Assembly (NCBI GenBank): GCA_947568835.1
Contig: OX387602.1
Coordinates: 28,294,633-28,358,632 of the forward strand
Length of the DNA: 64,000 bases
Source: Protonemura montana
Lineage: Eukaryota > Arthropoda > Insecta > Plecoptera > Nemouridae
Reading direction: 5' to 3'
This document shows, piece by piece, positions 1-14,402 of this stretch. A program made the translations under genes and the position numbers. The notes beneath the pieces were generated by a model, which saw nothing but the letters and a program-made list of their open reading frames with translations, did no database searches and was not told where the DNA came from. Positions within the stretch are counted from its first letter, which is position 1; the number at the start of each line of letters is the position of its first letter.

Positions 1-3000
1 TTCTGAGTAACTGGAAATATTACGAGCATTCGTCGTAAACTCGTGCGTCTCTCGTGACGCGCGGAAAGCCCGTAGTAAAACTGTAATAAAACGTATTCCC
101 GCTCGAAAAGTATGGCGCAAAAGGGGGGCGGGGGGGAGCGGTCTGCACTGCCATCTAGCGGACTCGGTCATCATTCTAAGTGCAGTTCACTCACACACCG
201 CCACGCGCGCGCGCGCAAAGTAACCTACGTGATCTTTTGTTTCATCAATTTCTGCGGCGAGTTTCGATATTGCTTTTTATTTGAGTCATTGCGCAAGTGC
301 AGCGGAAAACGGATAAAAATAACGACATTCGGTTTTACATCACGGAAAACCCTTTCCCTCGTTTCGCCATTGTTAGGAAATGCATCAGCGCATGTGAGAG
401 TTTTCAATCCCGGCCGACTGGAAACGTAGCCTCTTTCGGTCGTTGCATTACTGAGACGACTGAAGGCGATGGTTTGGTTCGCTCTTTCAGGGAATCTGCC
501 GACAGACATTCACTTCATATATCCGAGCAGTAGAATAGCAGATAACGCACTTCCATGCGTCTTGTCTTGGGCATGTCTTCGTTCACACGCACACCTACTC
601 GAAATATGGCCTGCAGCCGCCTCCAAAGTGATCCAATAGCAAGCCGAAACAGTAGGGACACAAAAAATGCCGTAAATATGGTGCCAGAGTGCGCTTGAGG
701 GAACAATAAGAACTGTAAATAAGAGACCTTCAATCAGGCTGGGCGATTACGGTTACACGTATAGAATTTCATGCATCCGTATTGATTTGGTTAGGTGGTG
801 GTTGCCTATGAGGCAAAAGGGTTGGGGTTGGGAGCTATTGATGGTCTCATCAAGCCACGGCGATTGATCGAATCAATCTCGACGGAGCGCGAGGAGTCGT
901 TCCTTCGCGGATCACCGCCGCAGTGCTGGTCAGAGTTTCGTGCTGACTTCAGATTGCCACACAGCCACTTCCGCAGGGTCATCGGAAATCGATGCGACTC
1001 CAGTGCGCGTTGGAGGAAGGCGACGTGGAGCAAGTCAGAACTATGGCAGCTCTTTTATCCAGATAATCAGTTTAGTATTGATTGTTTTAACAACAACCAG
1101 AAACCAGAAAGACTAGAATAAGGAAATTTTGATTTTATCACAAAACGTTAGGAAAACCTCAATAAATTGGCGTTTTTTTCCATACACATTATTGGTTAGT
1201 AGAAAACGCCAATGTTTTCGGAATTTTATTTCAGAAAATACAAAATACTTTAGTTTTTGAGTTATTGACCCTGATTATTTTATTTAGATGTATTTAGGAA
1301 GCTTGAACTAGGTAATTTTTATAATTTTATGTGGTTCTTTTGTTATCGGAAAATTACTGCTCTAACCCTTGAAGAAGTAACCAGTACATGTTACGAAACG
1401 TCGGGAAATTTAGTTGTCCTTTACTTAGCATTCAAAACCCATTTCAAATAGTTTTTGTTAGAACCAGCCGTGAATTTTATCCTGTGTTCATTTCAAAGTT
1501 TTGCCAGGAAATTAGTAGCGGCGATAAAGGTTGCCATAAAATTCATCATCGTCCATTGTTTCAGTCTGATAATATTTCCGATCGTGACATCTTCCAGGTC
1601 GTAAGCGCTGTAGGAACTGGTTGACGTTTTAAAACGAATTCCGAATTATCTGTCACAATATCGTTTTATTAGATGTTGGTATTTATTGCATTGCATCGGT
1701 TTTTAAATAAAACGTGATTTCGGTTGGTTTGATACTTTTCAAATCCAGTGAGCAGATTGGAACTTTAACGTCAATTTAATAGCTTTTCACTAAAAAAACA
1801 ATTTTTTAACGCGACAAAAAGTTGAAACGTTCCCGTTTTATTTGATCACCGTGCATCTCGTTAATTACCTCATCTCGAGGATCGCTCGATCGAGGTAACT
1901 CCGAGCTCCCGACGTCGCAAGATAAACAGACGAGCGGAAAATCCCGACTGTCAAACTTTCTCCAGGGAAGGCTGATTAGCAAGCCGAGCGTCGCGTCGAC
2001 CGAGACACGAACCCAGTACCGAACGCGGAAAGGTTTCGCGAACTTTGCCCGCTCGCTTGCAGATTGAAAAGTGTAAAAAAAAGTTTCGCTTTGGCTTCTT
2101 TAAATTAATATTTAATGAAGAGCTACATATTTGTCAGTAAATCATGCTTAGAAGACGGTGGAGCGGCGCATAAATCTGAACGTGCCGCGAGGGGTAATAT
2201 TTCCTCATTGACGTGACCTTATTAGGTTACCAGCTTTGACCCAGAAGAAGTTGCGATCCAGAGTGATTTACTGCATCCAAGATCTGAATATCGTCACACG
2301 TTTTCTCAGGCGATCAGAGAAGATGTTCCAGATTTTACCATTCATTAACTAATTGTGCTTCTTTTCTTCTGTTTGTTCCTTTTCTCGGATTTGCAGCGTT
2401 GAGAGGGATTGATATCGCGAATATATTTGCCCGAAGCGAAACACTATTGCACATAGCGTATAACAGCAATAAAACACCAGCCTGAGAAAATAAATGACGG
2501 CAAATCTTTATCCGCATTCAAGGCGGTCGTATCTGTGCAGATTAAATTCCGGGGAATGCATTTGGAAAAAGCTGCAAAGAGTGCCAGGGAGTTGGTATCA
2601 GAAACGCAGAACAGGGTGCAGACTTTCGAAGGAATAAAGCAATTTGACTTATGATATTATATGTGGCCTCTGGCAATTGGCAATTGGCAATGAGAACTTG
2701 TAATGTGAGTAAATATCAGTGATGCTGCAAACTAAACGAACACTAGGGAGGAACCACAATAACCGAACAATTGATTTTGTTGCACGGTAAGCGTTAGTTC
2801 GTGCAGAGGGCTGAAAAAAAGATAGCCCATGCACATCAGCAGATTTCTTCTGGATTTGTCTAATAAAGCTCAGTAGAGGTTGGCTCCAGCGATGGCCGCC
2901 CGTGCCAAAAAGCCCCTTCGCCCGGAATTCGTTCCGCACTAACAAGATGTAATTCGTAATTTCGTTTCATCCCTCGTTGAGGTTTTATTGATCGAGATTT

Positions 3001-3361
3001 CAATTAAAATCAAGTTGGAAAGGAATCCCCTTTTTTTATTGACAGCATATTGGGAATTCTAAAATTGTTCGCCCATCGTTGATCACCCGCCTGCTAAACC
3101 GTTCCACTTGGGCAGTCGTTCGCAAAAAAAAAAACGCTAACAAAGCGTGTGTGTTGGCATCACAATTTTTTGCAGACTCCCACGATAAAATGCATTATCA
3201 TTCTCACAATTCGTTAGAGCTGGATAAACAAATCAAGGAGTCGACATGTGAACGTTGTGTAGGATTCACCGTGCATGAAATGCGAATATGCTCAACATTT
3301 CGCGTGGCGTTCGAAACGTGACAGCGTCATCAAAAAGCCAATAATCTGTGCGGTTCGCAGC
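1..3361. other. Non-coding stretch, nothing recognised
   Basis: No convincing gene is visible. All open frames are short, unrelated to any family I know and unsupported by splice signals with coding on both sides. The stretch contains a G-rich run (123-137), a short alternating GC run (about 203-215) and AT-rich DNA at 1120-1860. A good-looking pyrimidine tract plus AG ends at 2396, but only a 28-codon frame ending in a stop follows and no donor was found, so no exon is called. Confidence 0.6.
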
Positions 3362-3395
3362 GTGCGTAGAGTGCGTAGAGTGCGTAGAGTGCGTG
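3362..3395. repeat. 9-bp tandem repeat
   Basis: Three exact head-to-tail copies of GTGCGTAGA plus a partial fourth copy (GTGCGTG). This is a short minisatellite with no sign of function. Confidence 0.9.
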
Positions 3396-3571
3396 CGCTA
3401 CGCCAGTGGTTGTGAAGAGTCTTCTATGCGTGGAGCAGGGCAGATCTCGATATTGTGGCCCGACAACGTCAGCCCGTGAGCGATGAAATGATCATCAGAA
3501 TTGAAATGCACACACTTCTCTGTCTGACTCTTGTGGCAATATCGAGTGGAAGTGTGCACGGGTTTGGGCCT

Positions 3572-3592
3572 GGGGGGGGGGGGGGGGGGGGG
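3572..3592. repeat. Poly-G run, 21 bases
   Basis: An uninterrupted run of 21 G. Its length is likely to be uncertain in any assembly. It could form a G-quadruplex on the + strand, but nothing around it suggests a function. Confidence 0.95.
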
Positions 3593-3595
3593 CGA

Positions 3596-6500
3596 CCGCC
3601 GCTATCGGCTGAAAAGAAATCGAGTTGCAAGGCTCGCTTTTGAATTTCCACGGCGCATGGCGGCGACCAATGTGTCAAGTGCAAGGATTTAATATTGGTG
3701 TATTTATGATTTTCATAAGTTATTTTTTTCTTGAATGTTTAATTTTACTGTAATTTATTTCCACCATTGTATATCAATGAATAGGGTGGTGAATTATTGC
3801 ACGTGTATTGCGCATATGTTGTTTTTCGAACTTCACTTTTGGTACGAAGGTTCTAGTGGTTGCAGGTTCTCGTCGTAAAATGTAGCTTGCCAACATGATA
3901 GCGTAGTAGGGTGTACGGTAACGGTACTACCAAATTTGTCCCTCCAAAATGAATGCTTGCTTGAAGGTACTCAATCACTACCATAAATGAAACCCTCGCT
4001 CACCACCAAGTGGATTTGCCAGCATCAAAGAGCTATTACATCCTAGTTTTCCTTTATTTTCACGTCCTTTAGTCACTTTCAAGAGGAAGCAAAAGATCAT
4101 AAATTAAAATCACATTTGTGTTTTTCATAACCACCCCTCAGTTGCCCGTCGCTGCACAGAAGCAAGTCATTGTCACCCCTGTAGGCCGCACCTAACGGAA
4201 CCGGCAAGTACTACGTGGCGGCACCCCGAGTAGCTTGCGGAAGCACTTCATCCCCCGACGCCTGGTTGCGGCAAGCGACGGACTATCGCCATATCGCTAC
4301 ACTCCATTGTGACAACGGCGAGGACGTGCATCGATAACATTGTTGATAAGTGTACAGGGGGAAGGACAATGCTATCAATTAGGGGTAGCTTGTAACAGCT
4401 GACTCATATCGGCGGCTGCCGAGAGGGTAATTGACGCAGGGTTGCCCAATAGAGAAGCAACGGGCACTGCTAATTGCATGACGAACTCATTTTGGTTTAC
4501 GCCCTATTTGGGGCTTCGTCTTAATACTGCCGTATCATCTTTATGGAGTTGATATTTTCCACCCCCTTGCTTCTCGTGAGCGTACGCTCTCTGCATACTA
4601 AGACGCGGTTTCAACCAGTACGGGTTAAGGTGTGAAGTGGAACTAGGTAGCTTATTAAGATGCTATTGATGATTATGGAGTGCTTAATTATTCTGGATAA
4701 TGGTTTGTCTGAGCTGTCTGATAGGCGGGCAGGTAATCGCGAGGACAAACCTCAAGTGACACTATTGCACTAAAGCTTTTTATGTCAATATTTCAAAAGC
4801 TGATGTACCGGTCTGGACTTAAATTAAAATCCACAGTGTTGTTTTTAAATTATAACCTCCCAGTAAGGATCTGGTACAGTACACAAGCAGGAACTCAATG
4901 TCTTTGAGCACAATATAATCACACCAGCTCTTAACCGAAATGGGTCCTGAAATAAGATGTAAACTACTTATTACATCGTATAATACCCACGTTATCCAAA
5001 ACCTCTGCTATCTCGACATCTGCTACTCTGATAAACATTATATTGCCGAATTAGTAGCTCTGAAAGAGATTTCAATTTTCAATCCACATCGGGTGCGTTT
5101 CTCATCGGCGCTGTCAAACGGTCTGTCTGATCGAAGTTTCTGTAGAGACTTATAGCTGCACGCACCACGAGCCAGTCTTGGGTGCAGCAGAGCTGCAGCA
5201 TAGTCCTGACCGTGCACCCCCAGCTCGGCGTGTGATAGGATTAGTTTCAGCTTTGGGAAGCAAAGCCGCGTTCCAGCGTCCGGGAGATTCGGATCTTCAG
5301 TCGACAGACAAATCAATCGGGACGCCTCGCGTCGGATGCCGGGCGTTGGACGCTTTGCGTTGGGTGCCGAGCAGGGAGGCCTGGCTTCGGACTACGAGAG
5401 GGGTGCTTGTGACAGGGACAGGGCTTTGTGTGGAGCTCAATGGGATTACGGAGCCTTATTGTGTGTGAGACGACTCGAGTAGCTTGCAGTACTTGCAGTT
5501 TATAAGCACTCGAATGTGTACTTTGTTTGTTACACGCACTTGTTTCCTCGGGTATGTTTGGTATTACGCATATTGAAAGCTGACATTTGCATGAAGAGGT
5601 ACGCGATGAGAGTGATACTTTTGCTGAATTTTTTCTTTTTTATCTGAGAAACTCGTAAAATTTTTGCAATGCTTTCAAAATTATTTTTCCTTCCAAAAAT
5701 CCATCCTTTGCGAAATTCCATTTCCTACAGCAAAGAATATTGTTATTATTTAGATTTGGAACAAAACTATTATTATTTTGTACCCACGTGATATCACGTT
5801 TTACATACGTCTTACGTGTTCTGCACGTACAGAATAAAACATTGACAATGATATTAGTTGATGACGAATCCAAATATTGAAGTTTTCCGCATCCCAGAGA
5901 TGCTAAAACTGGCCGATATAGCCCAGAGCCCAGAGCGCACAGCCTGTGGTCTAGCCTCAATTTTTCCTCAATTTCCCAGCGCATTAGCATCTTTTTTCGA
6001 CGTTCTTACCCCTCCACCCCAAGGCCAAGGCAAGAGCAACACCCCTGTCACCCGGCTCCCAGACCTGCCTCCGCGAAAGCTGTGCTCTGAAAACGTTTTT
6101 AAGTCTGCAGAATTATACCCGACCTTCCGTTTTATAATTGTGGGCTTAGAAAGGTAAGCCATTTACATTTTCGTCGACGGAAAAATGACGCTGAGCAAGA
6201 CGGAAACTCCGACAAGGAAAGAGATATTGATCTAAATGTGCCGCGAGTTCTTTTCAGGCGATATTCAAAGTAATGTCTGGGAGACAATACTTCTTAAAAG
6301 TACAACTACCTTCACTTTTATCAAAATTGTTAAGCCTGTGATTACATCAGTGTATTTTCTATAGTATTCGCCAAAGAAAACGCTGTTTAACTCAAGTCCC
6401 ACGCACAATCTTGAAAGTTATTTGCCTGAAAGAAGGCGAGGAAGACAAGAACCCGCGGAACTCGACCGCGGCGTTATCCATCATCACATTCTGCCCGCCC

Positions 6501-7510
6501 ACGCGATTTTCTTTGCCGGTTATTAATTCGATCAACAGGTTTTCGCATAATGAACGTCGGTCGGTCGGCTGCTTTTCATTTAAGTGCAAATTGAATGTTC
6601 CATAAAGTTGACTGCTCCACAGTTGGTTGGCCAACGACTCGCGCGCCAGTTCTGCTGAAGACATGGTGACCTGCATCGAGCAAACACGAGAGGAAATTAA
6701 CATGGAGAGTGTGCCGTGGTGTCGCGGGATGGATAATTGATCTGCCGGTTGGCACTTCCATTGCGTGGGCACTTTCCATGTGAATGCTGGTTAATTGTTG
6801 GCACTCAAAACTCGAGGCCTTTATTCGAATTTCTAGCGACGAGGTAATTGCCAGGTGTTAGTTGTTGATTACGATGTATGGACCTGACCTTATTTTTCGC
6901 AGCGCGCAAATTTCCGTCGGTTAGTTTCTGTCAAAACTCGCGTTCTTTTTTATTTTCAGTGGACCATTAGCGACGACTTTTAAGCCAACAACTGGGTGCA
7001 ATCTGAGCTTTAGTTAATTTGAAAATAAGTAGACATGAACCGAATCCAAGCTCGAGATCATATTTAACACTCTAGAAGTGTATTTTCCATAATATTACAG
7101 TCCCTTTTATAAACCGTAGGCCTACTTCTCACTTAAAGAAACACACTTCATGCTATAAGCCTAATAAATAGTCTTTCAAACTCGAGTGTCATCGTTACGC
7201 TCCAGCGAATGGAAGAATAACTCGACAAATTGATTCATATTTTTTCATATCACCAAATTCAATTTTATTTTACATACATTTTTCTATAAAGTAAAACGCG
7301 AGTTGGCTAGAAAATCAGATTTTCATCGAAACATTTTCCATGCATTCAACGACTCGTTTTTCATTCTTTCAAATATGAAAATGTATGGAAATAAAATTCC
7401 CTGCCCCCGACCTCGATTTTCTTCCAATAATATGAGCATTTATAAAGAAACTTGAGCAGCTGCGGTGACTGAGGCAGGCCTCACCATTCTACATTGCTAT
7501 GGGTGAGTCA
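3596..7510. other. Non-coding stretch, nothing recognised
   Basis: Mixed-composition DNA without a gene I can support. Moderately GC-rich blocks at about 4140-4470 and 5160-5470 have open frames, but these show no protein-family signature, no start context and no matching splice sites. Confidence 0.5.
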
Positions 7511-7560
7511 CAAACTGGCACAAACCAGTACAAACCGGTACGCACCAGTTCAAACCAATA
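7511..7560. repeat. Five degenerate copies of a 10-bp repeat
   Basis: Five consecutive decamers around CAAACCRGTA (CAAACTGGCA, CAAACCAGTA, CAAACCGGTA, CGCACCAGTT, CAAACCAATA). The period is exactly 10 bp, about one helical turn, so the units face the same side of the DNA. This is either a short degenerate minisatellite or a cluster of protein-binding sites; the sequence does not decide. Confidence 0.75.
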
Positions 7561-10500
7561 CTCATACCATTTCCGAGCCCTATGCACAATGCAGGTAAAC
7601 AACTGGTATGAAAAGAGGAGGCTAACTTTTCGGAATTGTGCCGGTACGACGACGCATCCAAGGACATGGCAACACACTGGTGCGTAACATCGTTGAGTGG
7701 TAACATCCTAGAGACATTTACTGAGGACGTGGTGTGGTCCTAGTGCTGTATCGGTTACCACAGTCTTCTTCTAACAGAGGAACATCAGTCCCACTCGTAC
7801 ACATAGGGTTAGGATCATACTCATCTCCTAAGCACTTTGATTTCCTCGTGGTTGAAACAAAAACGAACGTAGTTGGTAAGATGACTGAAGAATTGGCCCT
7901 GGTTGAGTGAACGGGTTCATTCGCCCCCCTCCCTCCCCCTTTCCATCATTCAACTGACAATCGCTTTGAAGCGACGCCTTTGCAAAGTCAGCAATGTCCG
8001 ACAGTAGCTGACGCCGACGCCGACAACCGGCGTCCAGCGGTTTTCCGATCGACGCAAATTGCTCGCTCCGCCACTCAATCGGCCACTCAACCTGTTGGTC
8101 TACGTCGTTTGGACGAGGGTGATGTCTGGAAATGAAAGATATGGCATCTCACTTTATTGGAAAGGCGTCATGTTGGTTTGCTTGTGTGTGCAATCGTTAT
8201 CAGCAAGGAACAAACGATTAATTTCTTGAAGAAAGTGAAAGACTTTTGGCTTAATATAATTAAATATGCATGGTTGATGGTGGGTTAGTGCCAAAAGCCT
8301 AATTTTACATTCAGGTCCATCCATGACCACAAAAAATGTTAGACCAGTTCTAAGCTTCGTTAACTGTTGACCAGTTCTTGTCCCTTGATTATTGCAAATA
8401 AACTTGATTTATAAATCTGCTGGCCAATCTTGTTAATGACATGAAAAAAAAACTGCGGTTCAAGTTCTGTTGTTGATGGCACGTCACAACGAAACGGTCT
8501 ATAAACCATGTTTTACGCGCTGAAATAAAATGCAAAATAGTGCAAGACTGACCCCGGATCTCATTTCCTATTCGAGTCAGTTTTTTCCACGGCAGGGTCG
8601 TATGTCACATCAGCTGCTCGCGGCCGAGACAAGCTGGAATAAGTTGTGGAAACTCTGGAAACGCGCAAAGCTTTTCCAGGCGAGCGACCGAAGTTGTAAG
8701 GAGACGTTTGCCAACGAGAAACGAAAGGATGACGAGGCCAGCGCAGCAAAGGAGAAAAGACTTTCCAGCCTTGCAGCCAACTGTCTTATCCTCTTGCAAA
8801 CACTTTGATGTTTGAATACTAAATGATAATAATTTTTCTTTGTGACTGAAAGAACATCTTTGTCTAGAGCTCTGTCTGTAGCCCCAGGATGACGTATGCA
8901 TTTTTGTCGATGGTCGATCTTATGTTTACGTCGCAGCTCTTGTATAGGTATTTACGCTGGATTTTTATCAAGGCGGTCTTGTCGTACATCCAATTTTAAA
9001 GTTTAAAATATATTTTCAGAAGTGTAGCATTGTCGTGTAATGTTAAAATATTTAATAATTACTCGCAATCACGGATCAGCGTATTATTTCTTTAAATCAA
9101 TTTCAATTTCCGCACTTAATTTTGGTGCACGCAATTAATAACGTGCCTCATCATTGAAATTGTCTCAAAATTACCCCCAACAAGGTACGTTTATGGGGAA
9201 ACCCTTGCCGATGGGCCGACACTCCTACTGGTTTCTTGCTGTTCTGCAATTCGGTCCCGCCCTGCACTTGCAAAGTAAGCAAGTAACGGCTCGCACCGCT
9301 TCGTCTAACACGTGTTTTAGCCATAAGACACATAGATTATGCACTCGCCCCTCAATATGCGTTGACATTCCCGATATCATGACCTGTTCAGGGAATCCAA
9401 TCGCTACACACGTTTGACGTATGCGATCCATTAGAATACGTAATTCTATTTAATTGTAATTACGCTGTCGCCCTCCGGGTTTTCTCTGTGCCCGGGACTA
9501 TTTACAGCACCGTGATGAGGATTGTAATTGCTGGTAAACGATCAGACCAAATACACCAGTTTCCACTTTGATCGAGCGACATTAGTGAACGCGTTGTGAT
9601 TGGTCACTGAGCACGAGTCATTGGCTACACTTTTTGTTTACAAATTATTTCTGTTCACTTTATATGGACGCTTTTAGACATAGCATGTCACCGAAAACTA
9701 TTTCTTAACTTCTTGGGATCTGGTCATATTGCTTACTAACTCCAAGAATACCGACTCTCAGGTATGTTTAATCAAACCGTTTGGCGTTTAATCGAATATG
9801 AATGAATTTAATAAGAAATACATGGTCTAGGTGTCCAAACAAGACCAAAGAGGTCGCCTTTATTCTGAAATCCCCAAAAATGTGTCAAAAATTTCCTCGC
9901 ACTTCAGCTTATTGAAAAGTCTTGTTCCTTTGAGAAGTTGATGGTAAAAGTTTCTGGTCACTTCTGCGGCCGGCCCGCGGAGACCCATCTCCCCCTTCCA
10001 GCTACCCCATGGGCAAAAGGTTGGAGGGGCGGGGGGCAATCGATCACGCTCTTCTAGCACCGCAATCACTCATGCAATTAGAGAGGCATCGACAAGTACC
10101 CCTCACACACACATGGACCACCACGGCGTCACCACCCTACGTCCCGCGAGAGTTATTCGAGTACATTACGCCACTGACGCTACACAGATTTCATGTTTTT
10201 ATTACCTAAATCAACATGGCGGCACTCTTTCTTTGAACTGCTGACAGCTGAGATTTCAATCACAAATTAACATCGAGCACAGCTTTTAATGCCGTACTTA
10301 ACTATTTTATAGCGGACACAACATGAAAGAGAGATGCAATGATAGCAGCGAACCCGAGTTCTTTCACATGAAACACAATTCGTGCGTCGTGAAAATGGCG
10401 AACGCGTTTTTGCGATTGGCGACAATGCCACGCGCGTGCGTGCGATGGGCTTGCGTGGAGTCACGTGACGTCACTCCTCGCTGAACATGCGCAACGACAG

Positions 10501-13500
10501 CTCCGTGTGGACTCACTGCTTGTTGGAGATTAACATCTTGGAAACAATTCTGATATTCCAGGGTCATTAAAGCGTTAACTTTCTTAATTGGCTGTCATTC
10601 TGTCAGGTTCGTTTACCTTTGTCGTTTCGTATTTTTCCTTTCGCGTGTGAATGAAAATACATTTTTAGATCCAGTGTTTTAACAGCAGTTTAAGAATTCA
10701 AATGTCTGTGAACTTCAATTATGGAAGAGCCAATCGTTCCATGAAAAGCCCTAGAACTGCTTCATTGGTCTCTAATATCTAAACCAGCTTTTGAATCCCT
10801 GGCCGTTTCACCATGACCCAAATGTAAGCATGCAAAACCCGCTCCCTCTACATAGGAAAGTGAGCCAGGATATCAGCGGATCCGAGATGACTGACTTTGC
10901 ACACAACGGCTCCGTGACGTTAACGTGCCGTTATCAGAGACACAAAGGACTTGCGTGCAGGGAACGAGGGAGGCGTTCAACCACTCGTCCTGCATTTCCT
11001 GCTACGTCTCACTGTAGCCAGCCCGATCCTGGTAGCCGACACAGTTTCTGTTTTATCAATGGCCTTATATATTAGAAAAGCAATCGCGGGGATCTGGAGA
11101 CGCCGTGCAGGGAAGCGGGCGGACCCAGCAGTCAGGTATATCCGGGGGTCCCTAAGCTATTACCTCTGATCGTGGGATCAGACCCCGATCTGTTCGGATC
11201 CAGAAATCGGGAAGAGGAACACTGCAAGGGGGAGACTTCACATTGATTTCCTTTGTTAATGTCATTTCTCTTATTCTATGCTTGAATACCGTGTATGGAA
11301 CAGCGAAAGATTCCCGAGAAACAAAATTGCTTACAGAATATTTGATATCTACGTCTCCTAGCTGAAAGTTACTTGAGTTTGACATTTTACTATACACATT
11401 ACACCAGTATCCAAGACATAGATCGTATATGTATGGCAGTTCTGTTGTAAATAATAAAATCATTCTAATCCCACCGCTGCCACCAGTTGTAACGGTGTTT
11501 TCAAACATATGTGAGATATCCACTCTCTTATCTTTACCAAATTCCACTGAAAGACCTTCGTTAACTTACGTGTCCATGCCAACGACGGATCGCATCCTGA
11601 TTTACGACAGAGAGACCTAACTCCGCCGGCAACAGTCTAGCGACAGTGTCGACCCCTGTACGCCGTCTCTGAAACCAACCACGAAGGAACGAACGCTGTT
11701 TTGAAGCATCGCCTTTAAGCGTGCCATGTCACGTGACAATTTCCGTGTTGGTCAGAAGGCGGTGGAGACGCAACGATGCCAAGTCTCCGCGAGCGCCGTA
11801 TGTGGGTATACGCTCCACTCTCGGGGTGCTCTACGTGGCATGCTATGCTCTCGAGGCGACAACACTGTCATAACGTTGGACAATATTGGGGATGGTAACC
11901 GCCGGTATTTCTATTTTGAGAGACTCGAGGAATTCGGCGCTGTTTGCTGCAAGAAAACGGTGTTTTTGTCAGTAAACAGAAGTGGAATAAACTATGTACG
12001 TACTATATCATACGAAGACTTGTTTATCATGAATAATTAAACTTTAGTCGTATTTTTTTCAAATATTCAACTTAGCAATACTTACAACTCACAGACAAAT
12101 ACATGACATTAACCGATCGAGATTTGTTTGTTAAATTCAAATATCCTTTTCTTGTTTCTGGATCTTTTGTGTATTTTCATAAACTATTCGTTTCGACAAT
12201 GTCATGGAATGACATTGAGTATGCTTACGACCCTCTGTATTGATGTCGCGCTTGGCCTGCTGGCTATGAATCATTTTCTTCTTATTCGATTCGACAAACT
12301 TGTCAGCATAAAGATTCTCTACGACATGGAATGTTCATAAATCTCGGTACATATTTCTGTACGCATCGCTGAAAGAGCCCCAGCGAACAAATTCCTGTAC
12401 ATTTGCTGGGACAATACGTCTGTTTACATTCCCCAACACGTGAATCACTATTGACAATCTCCCACCCCGGGGGCCTCCCACCAGCAACCAGGAGTCGTTG
12501 TGCCGGGGGCGATTTCCCCCCTCGGCTGACTGACAGCAAGGGTTCGCCGTCAACGCATGCTGCACCCGCATTCTTTCGCCCACTCCCCCTTGCACTATAA
12601 AGCCCCGTAGTGCATTTCTTTATCGGCGCAATATCTCGGGTATTGCAGTTGCAATTTAGCCTATCTACGGATTTAGTGCCTGTTTATGAGATGAGAAATA
12701 AGATCTCGCTGTGATTGGCTAAGATTGTTTCTTGAATTGGCGTCTGGAAGTTACCAATAAGATGTGTTGGGCTGTCTTGACCTAGGACACTTTCATCGAC
12801 TTTTAGATGTATGATGTCTTTTCTAACATTCCCCCGGATCCTAGATTGCATTTAATTGGTTCTGTCAGATTTATTTCTTAGCTGATTAGATTGATTACTG
12901 TAATATAAGTGCTTTTGAAGCTCAAATAATGATTAATTGCACTCTTTTATGCAAGCTCACTTAGAGTTCATTAAAAATATATTAAACTAATTTTGATTGT
13001 TATTCTTATTACAAAAGAGACTATTTAAAGAAATACCTTTTTAAAAACCTCACTGTTAAAAACCGAGTCTTAAGGAGTGAGGGCTTCGTAGACATAATAA
13101 GCAGCGATTTCAGGACAACCTGAAGTTTTTTATAACTGCCAAAGACTCTGGTCGCAAAACGACGACGGCGTTGCGAGAGGTGCTCCCTGCCGCTCCTAGC
13201 TCAACGCCCCATGGGAACGAAGATGGAGGCACGACGTCCACCCACAACAAGAGCCAGCTGATTGCACATGAATACAGTGTTTCAATAAACCGTTGTCGTT
13301 AACGACGCATACGACAACGTCGCGCACCACACCGACTCTTCCCGCCGCGGGGATCGCTCACTGAATACCCGTCGAGGATGCGCGGAGAAAATCCTCCCTT
13401 ATTTAATAACAGGAAGAAGTAATATTTTTATTATGCCTCCCCGTACGAGGGGACGGGAGACGTATAATTAACGCAGAACACATTCGAAAGTTCTTTCAAA

Positions 13501-13870
13501 GTTACGCTAGTTGATGTTAATTTGTCGGTCATTTCTGTTGGCAGTGCTTCGTTCTTAAAACGGAGAGTTGATTAGTATTACGATGGAGGGGAGTGCATAC
13601 TTAATTGCTGTGCTGGTTTGAGTTACGCCTGTGCTGCACTTAGAAACTTCTTGAATTATGTAAAGCTACAGAAACTTTATCAAATATTTTAGGTGTTTTC
13701 AAGCAATTAAAACTCACGTGTACTTTAACCCATGTCCTTTAACTAAACCAGGAAAAACCAAAATTCTGCCATTAGCTATCAGTTTCCACTAAAATGTCAT
13801 CTCGGTCTAAATCCACAACAGTTACCCCTTTTGACTCCATTGTCCACCTTTTCATGTATTGTTTTTGCAG
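7561..13870. other. Non-coding stretch, nothing recognised
   Basis: No gene recognised. It includes a C/T-rich run near 7925-7942, a GACGCC cluster at 8010-8034 (listed separately), CRE/E-box-like palindromes near 10463-10474, and AT-rich DNA at 12880-13040. Open frames are short and anonymous. Confidence 0.5.
8010..8034. repeat. GACGCC-word cluster
   Basis: GACGCC GACGCC GAC followed by CCGGCGTC. This is one of many short clusters of the CGACGCC word or its complement GGCGTCG scattered through the window. Confidence 0.7.
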
Positions 13871-13961
13871 ACAATACGAACCTATTCTCAACCCCTCGCC
13901 AATAGACTCTGAATACCGCATGACGTATGGTTATTGGTACAGTTCGTTTGTTATGTTTTAA
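13871..13961 (+). other. Candidate terminal coding exon, unknown gene
   Basis: A pyrimidine-rich tract ending in TTTTTGCAG (AG at 13869-13870) is followed by an open frame of 29 codons from 13872 that ends at TAA (13959-13961). The peptide begins QYEPILNPSPIDSEYR and continues with several Tyr/Trp residues (MTYGYWYSS), a composition that looks more protein-like than most random frames here. I do not recognise it. No internal donor fits and no AATAAA lies close downstream. A chance open frame behind a chance acceptor remains quite possible. Confidence 0.2.
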
Positions 13962-14402
13962 CTTTTAGCTTGCATATTTGCCCATCCGGTTAGCGCTGGG
14001 GTGGGGTCCTTCGTTTAGCGAAGGGTGGGGGAGGGGACGCTTCAAGAAGAGGGTACCACTGACTCCTATGGCAGTTTCAATATACCATTACCATCCATTA
14101 TTCCCGGGGGACAGTAAGATTTGATCCAAATCCATGCGAGAGCCGGGCTTCCGCACAGATTCCTCTATTATTAAATGCTGCTGGTGGAATCGGTGTAGGG
14201 CCACAAATAAAGGCGTACAAAAAAGGAAAACAGCGCGCGGTAAAGTTTGCAGCCTCAGACTGTAAGCTACACAGAGAAGAACCTTCGGGTTTTGAGGAAA
14301 TATTGGCTGAACACAGGACATTATGTTGTAAATAATCTCGTGAGGTTTTCAAATGCTTACAGTCTTCTGGTGGATTTCTATTGGATGATCGAACACACGT
14401 AC

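Noticed and set aside
2397-2490. A strong acceptor-like tract followed by a 28-codon frame.
   Set aside because: Ends in a stop without a donor or poly(A) signal. The peptide is anonymous and two of three frames are closed at once.
3079-3321. An open frame containing SHDKMHYHSHNSLELDK behind a TTTTTTGCAG acceptor.
   Set aside because: Only a poor donor (GTAGGA) is available, with no recognisable domain.
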